Position numbers and translations under genes: made by a program. Positions 21,063 to 22,753 of a DNA stretch of 22,753 nucleotides are shown one piece after another. Source of the DNA: Myxococcota bacterium (GTDB lineage Bacteria > Myxococcota_C > UBA6777). Location: NCBI GenBank assembly GCA_963169055.1, contig CAUJFU010000227.1:1-22753 (forward strand), given 5' to 3'. Every line of letters begins with the position of its first letter. Position 1 is the stretch's first letter. A model generated the notes under the pieces. That model ran no database searches, was not told where the DNA came from, and saw only the letters and a program-made list of their open reading frames with translations.

Positions 21063-22025
21063 ATGTTTGAGTTGCTGTTTAAGACACACTTTTGGAGCTT
21101 CAAGCTGCTCTTTGTCTTGAGCAGCAGTTACTTTCTCGCCGCAACCGTCAGCCAAGCCGTACGCGCCTCCCTTCCCCCTGCCATCCCTTACATCGTCGTC
21201 TCCGACGGCCCGATGGAATCGCCTCTTCAAAAGAAGACCGCCCAATTCGCCGTCCTCAACCAAGCCAACCTATTCGATCCCAACCAAACCCCCCTCCAAC
21301 CGCCGCCTCCACGCAAAGAACTCGACGAAAAGAAAGAAAAACCCAACGATCCCAAAACAGCGACCTGTCCCGCTGGCGGATATCGCGAATCCAAAACCCT
21401 TCCGCTCGAACTCAAAGGCACTGTTGCAGCCGCAGATTCGAGGCTCAGCGTTGCCGCCCTCTACGACGCAATCGATCGACAAGTGATCGTCGTCCGAACG
21501 GACGAGGTTTACAAAGGCATCCGTATCTGCAAGATCGAACCACGCTTCCTGAAAGTCGATCGCGGCATGGGGCGACTTGAATTTATCGAGCTTGGTAAAA
21601 AAGCCGGACAACTCGGTAACAACTACCAAGACAACTACTACAACACATACCGAAAACTCCGCGAAACCGACTTTGACACCAGCAAAGTCCGCCAAGTCGA
21701 AAATGGTCGCTACCAGATCCCCCGCGACTTTATCTCCAAAGTCACCGAGCGACTCGACCTGCTCGCCTCCAAAGCCGCGATCGTTCCGTTCTTTGAAAAA
21801 GGACAGCCCGTTGGTTTTCGTATCTACAGCATCCGACCCGGCTCACTTTACGAAAAGATCGGCATCAAAAACGACGACGTGATCCGCCAGATCAACGGCT
21901 ACCAGTTCAACAGCCCCCAAAAAGCCCTCGAAGCCTATAGCAACCTGATGTCCGCTTCTTCGTTGAACGTCTCCGTCCAACGCGGCGGAAAAGTCGTGGA
22001 TATGCGCTACGAGATCAAAGAATAA
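21063..22025 (+). CDS. gspC: Type II secretion protein GspC, 320 aa
   Basis: GspC is a bitopic inner-membrane protein that links the inner-membrane platform to the secretin GspD. The expected parts are present: a short cytoplasmic N-terminus, one transmembrane helix (about 13-33), a Pro/Lys-rich linker (75-105), an HR domain (about 113-165, beginning PLELKGTVAA) and a C-terminal PDZ domain (about 238-318, with GFRIYSIRPGSLYEKIGIKNDD-type residues and INGY). Between HR and PDZ an Asn/Tyr/Asp-rich stretch (185-205) is unusual. The start at 21063 has AGGTGA upstream. gspD follows after 45 bp in the usual order. Confidence 0.93.
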   Translation: MFELLFKTHFWSFKLLFVLSSSYFLAATVSQAVRASLPPAIPYIVVSDGPMESPLQKKTAQFAVLNQANLFDPNQTPLQPPPPRKELDEKKEKPNDPKTATCPAGGYRESKTLPLELKGTVAAADSRLSVAALYDAIDRQVIVVRTDEVYKGIRICKIEPRFLKVDRGMGRLEFIELGKKAGQLGNNYQDNYYNTYRKLRETDFDTSKVRQVENGRYQIPRDFISKVTERLDLLASKAAIVPFFEKGQPVGFRIYSIRPGSLYEKIGIKNDDVIRQINGYQFNSPQKALEAYSNLMSASSLNVSVQRGGKVVDMRYEIKE

Positions 22026-22070
22026 GCCCCTTCGCCGAGAAGACATCAACCCCGAGAAAAGAGAAATCGG

Positions 22071-22753
22071 ATGTTTATCGCTCGTGTCCTCCCTCAGCGT
22101 CTCGCTTGCTCCTTCACCCGTTGGATTGCGGTGTGCTTTTGCCTTGCCCTCGGCTTATCGGAGGTTGGTCTTCCCTCGGCCCTCGGCGCTCCCCTCCCAC
22201 GCTCGCGCTCTGTCAACACGCGGCTCAAACGCCCTATCACACAACGATATCGTCCCCTGACCACACAACGCCGATACCGCATCGCACAACGCAAACCCCG
22301 CCGCCCTCGCCGCTTTCGCCCCGGAACCATCCGTCTTGGTGGGCCTGCGCCCACCCCACTTGTCGGCAGCAACGACAAAGCCGGAACCACCCGCGTGACC
22401 AGCGGCGACAACTGCCGTTTTAGCTGGCGCACCAAAGTCCGACCTGACTTCAAACAAGCCGATGTTCTCGCCCTTGTCAAATGGATCGCCAAACAAACCT
22501 GCCAAAATTTCATCGTCAGCGACAAAGTCCGTGGTCGCCTGCTCTACATTATCTCCGAATCCGATGTCACGCTTAGCGATGCTTACCGCGCCTTCTTTAC
22601 GGCCTTGCGCGAAAACCAAATGATCGCCTTGCGAGTAGGCCGCTTCTGGAAGATCATCCCCGAAACCACCGCCCGACAAAGTCCCATCACCACCATCACC
22701 AACGAAAACCTCCGCTCCGTCCCAAGCCGCGACGAGATGGTCACTTATCTCTA
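22071..22753 (+). CDS. gspD: Type II secretin GspD, N-terminal 227 aa (runs off window)
   Basis: GspD forms the outer-membrane channel of type II secretion. The frame is open to the last base, so only the start is seen. Residues 1-40 form a signal peptide ending LGA. An N0/STN-like domain is clear at about 126-197 (FKQADVLALVKWIAKQTCQN, VSDKVRG, VTLSDAYRAFFTALRENQ and VGRFWKIIP), and the N1 domain probably begins near 220 (RDEMVTYL). Between them, residues 44-90 are a strikingly arginine-rich, probably disordered segment with TQR-x-YR-like repeats, which I do not expect in a secretin. The start ATG at 22071 has only a purine-rich GAGAAA upstream. Confidence 0.92.
   Translation, partial: MFIARVLPQRLACSFTRWIAVCFCLALGLSEVGLPSALGAPLPRSRSVNTRLKRPITQRYRPLTTQRRYRIAQRKPRRPRRFRPGTIRLGGPAPTPLVGSNDKAGTTRVTSGDNCRFSWRTKVRPDFKQADVLALVKWIAKQTCQNFIVSDKVRGRLLYIISESDVTLSDAYRAFFTALRENQMIALRVGRFWKIIPETTARQSPITTITNENLRSVPSRDEMVTYL

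Noticed and set aside
1-22753. tRNA or rRNA genes
   Set aside because: No T-loop sequences of the GGTTCRA type in a suitable context and no rRNA-like segments were found by eye.

Overview
The window looks like a chromosomal segment of a Gram-negative bacterium with a two-membrane envelope. It carries two genes for a type II secretion system (gspC, gspD), several exported or lipoprotein-like products, a sigma-54-dependent response regulator, corA, clpX and the rplM-rpsI pair. Moderately high GC, many cgatc-containing codons, frequent TTG/GTG starts and an enlarged ribosomal protein S9 suggest a deltaproteobacterial-type lineage (Myxococcota/Bradymonadota-like). That placement is an inference, because no rRNA or other decisive marker is present.

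Layout. Positions 1-562 hold a tandem 80-bp palindromic repeat and no convincing gene. Positions 563-3525 carry two divergent genes of unknown function. Positions 3563-4502 encode a DUF6036-type nucleotidyltransferase-like protein overlapping a small partner, with toxin-antitoxin-like architecture. Positions 4605-5633 encode serine acetyltransferase (cysE), with a 118-bp MITE just upstream of its start. Positions 5916-6576 contain two more short tandem duplications around a small Cys-rich lipoprotein-like gene. Positions 6577-8433 encode an exported TldD/PmbA-like protein without the metallopeptidase motif. Positions 8510-9317 are an AT-rich two-gene cassette with a PD-(D/E)XK-type nuclease and probably arrived by transfer. 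Positions 9370-15539 form a minus-strand series: two exported or membrane proteins of unknown function, an orphan McrC-like DUF2357 nuclease, CorA and a Pro-rich lipoprotein.

From 15613 the window becomes more housekeeping in character: a 49-residue membrane protein, rplM-rpsI with a structured leader, a 659-bp repeat-rich spacer, clpX (minus), and then a sigma-54 response regulator followed on the same strand by gspC and the first 227 codons of gspD, which runs off the right edge.

The most unusual items are the DUF2357 nuclease with no McrB partner, translationally fused to corA through a TTGA overlap and carrying an in-frame 18-bp minisatellite; the AT-rich nuclease cassette; the DUF6036 pair; the enlarged S9; the rplM leader with two competing pairings; the MITE at cysE; and a family of dispersed and tandem intergenic repeats seen at both ends of the window.
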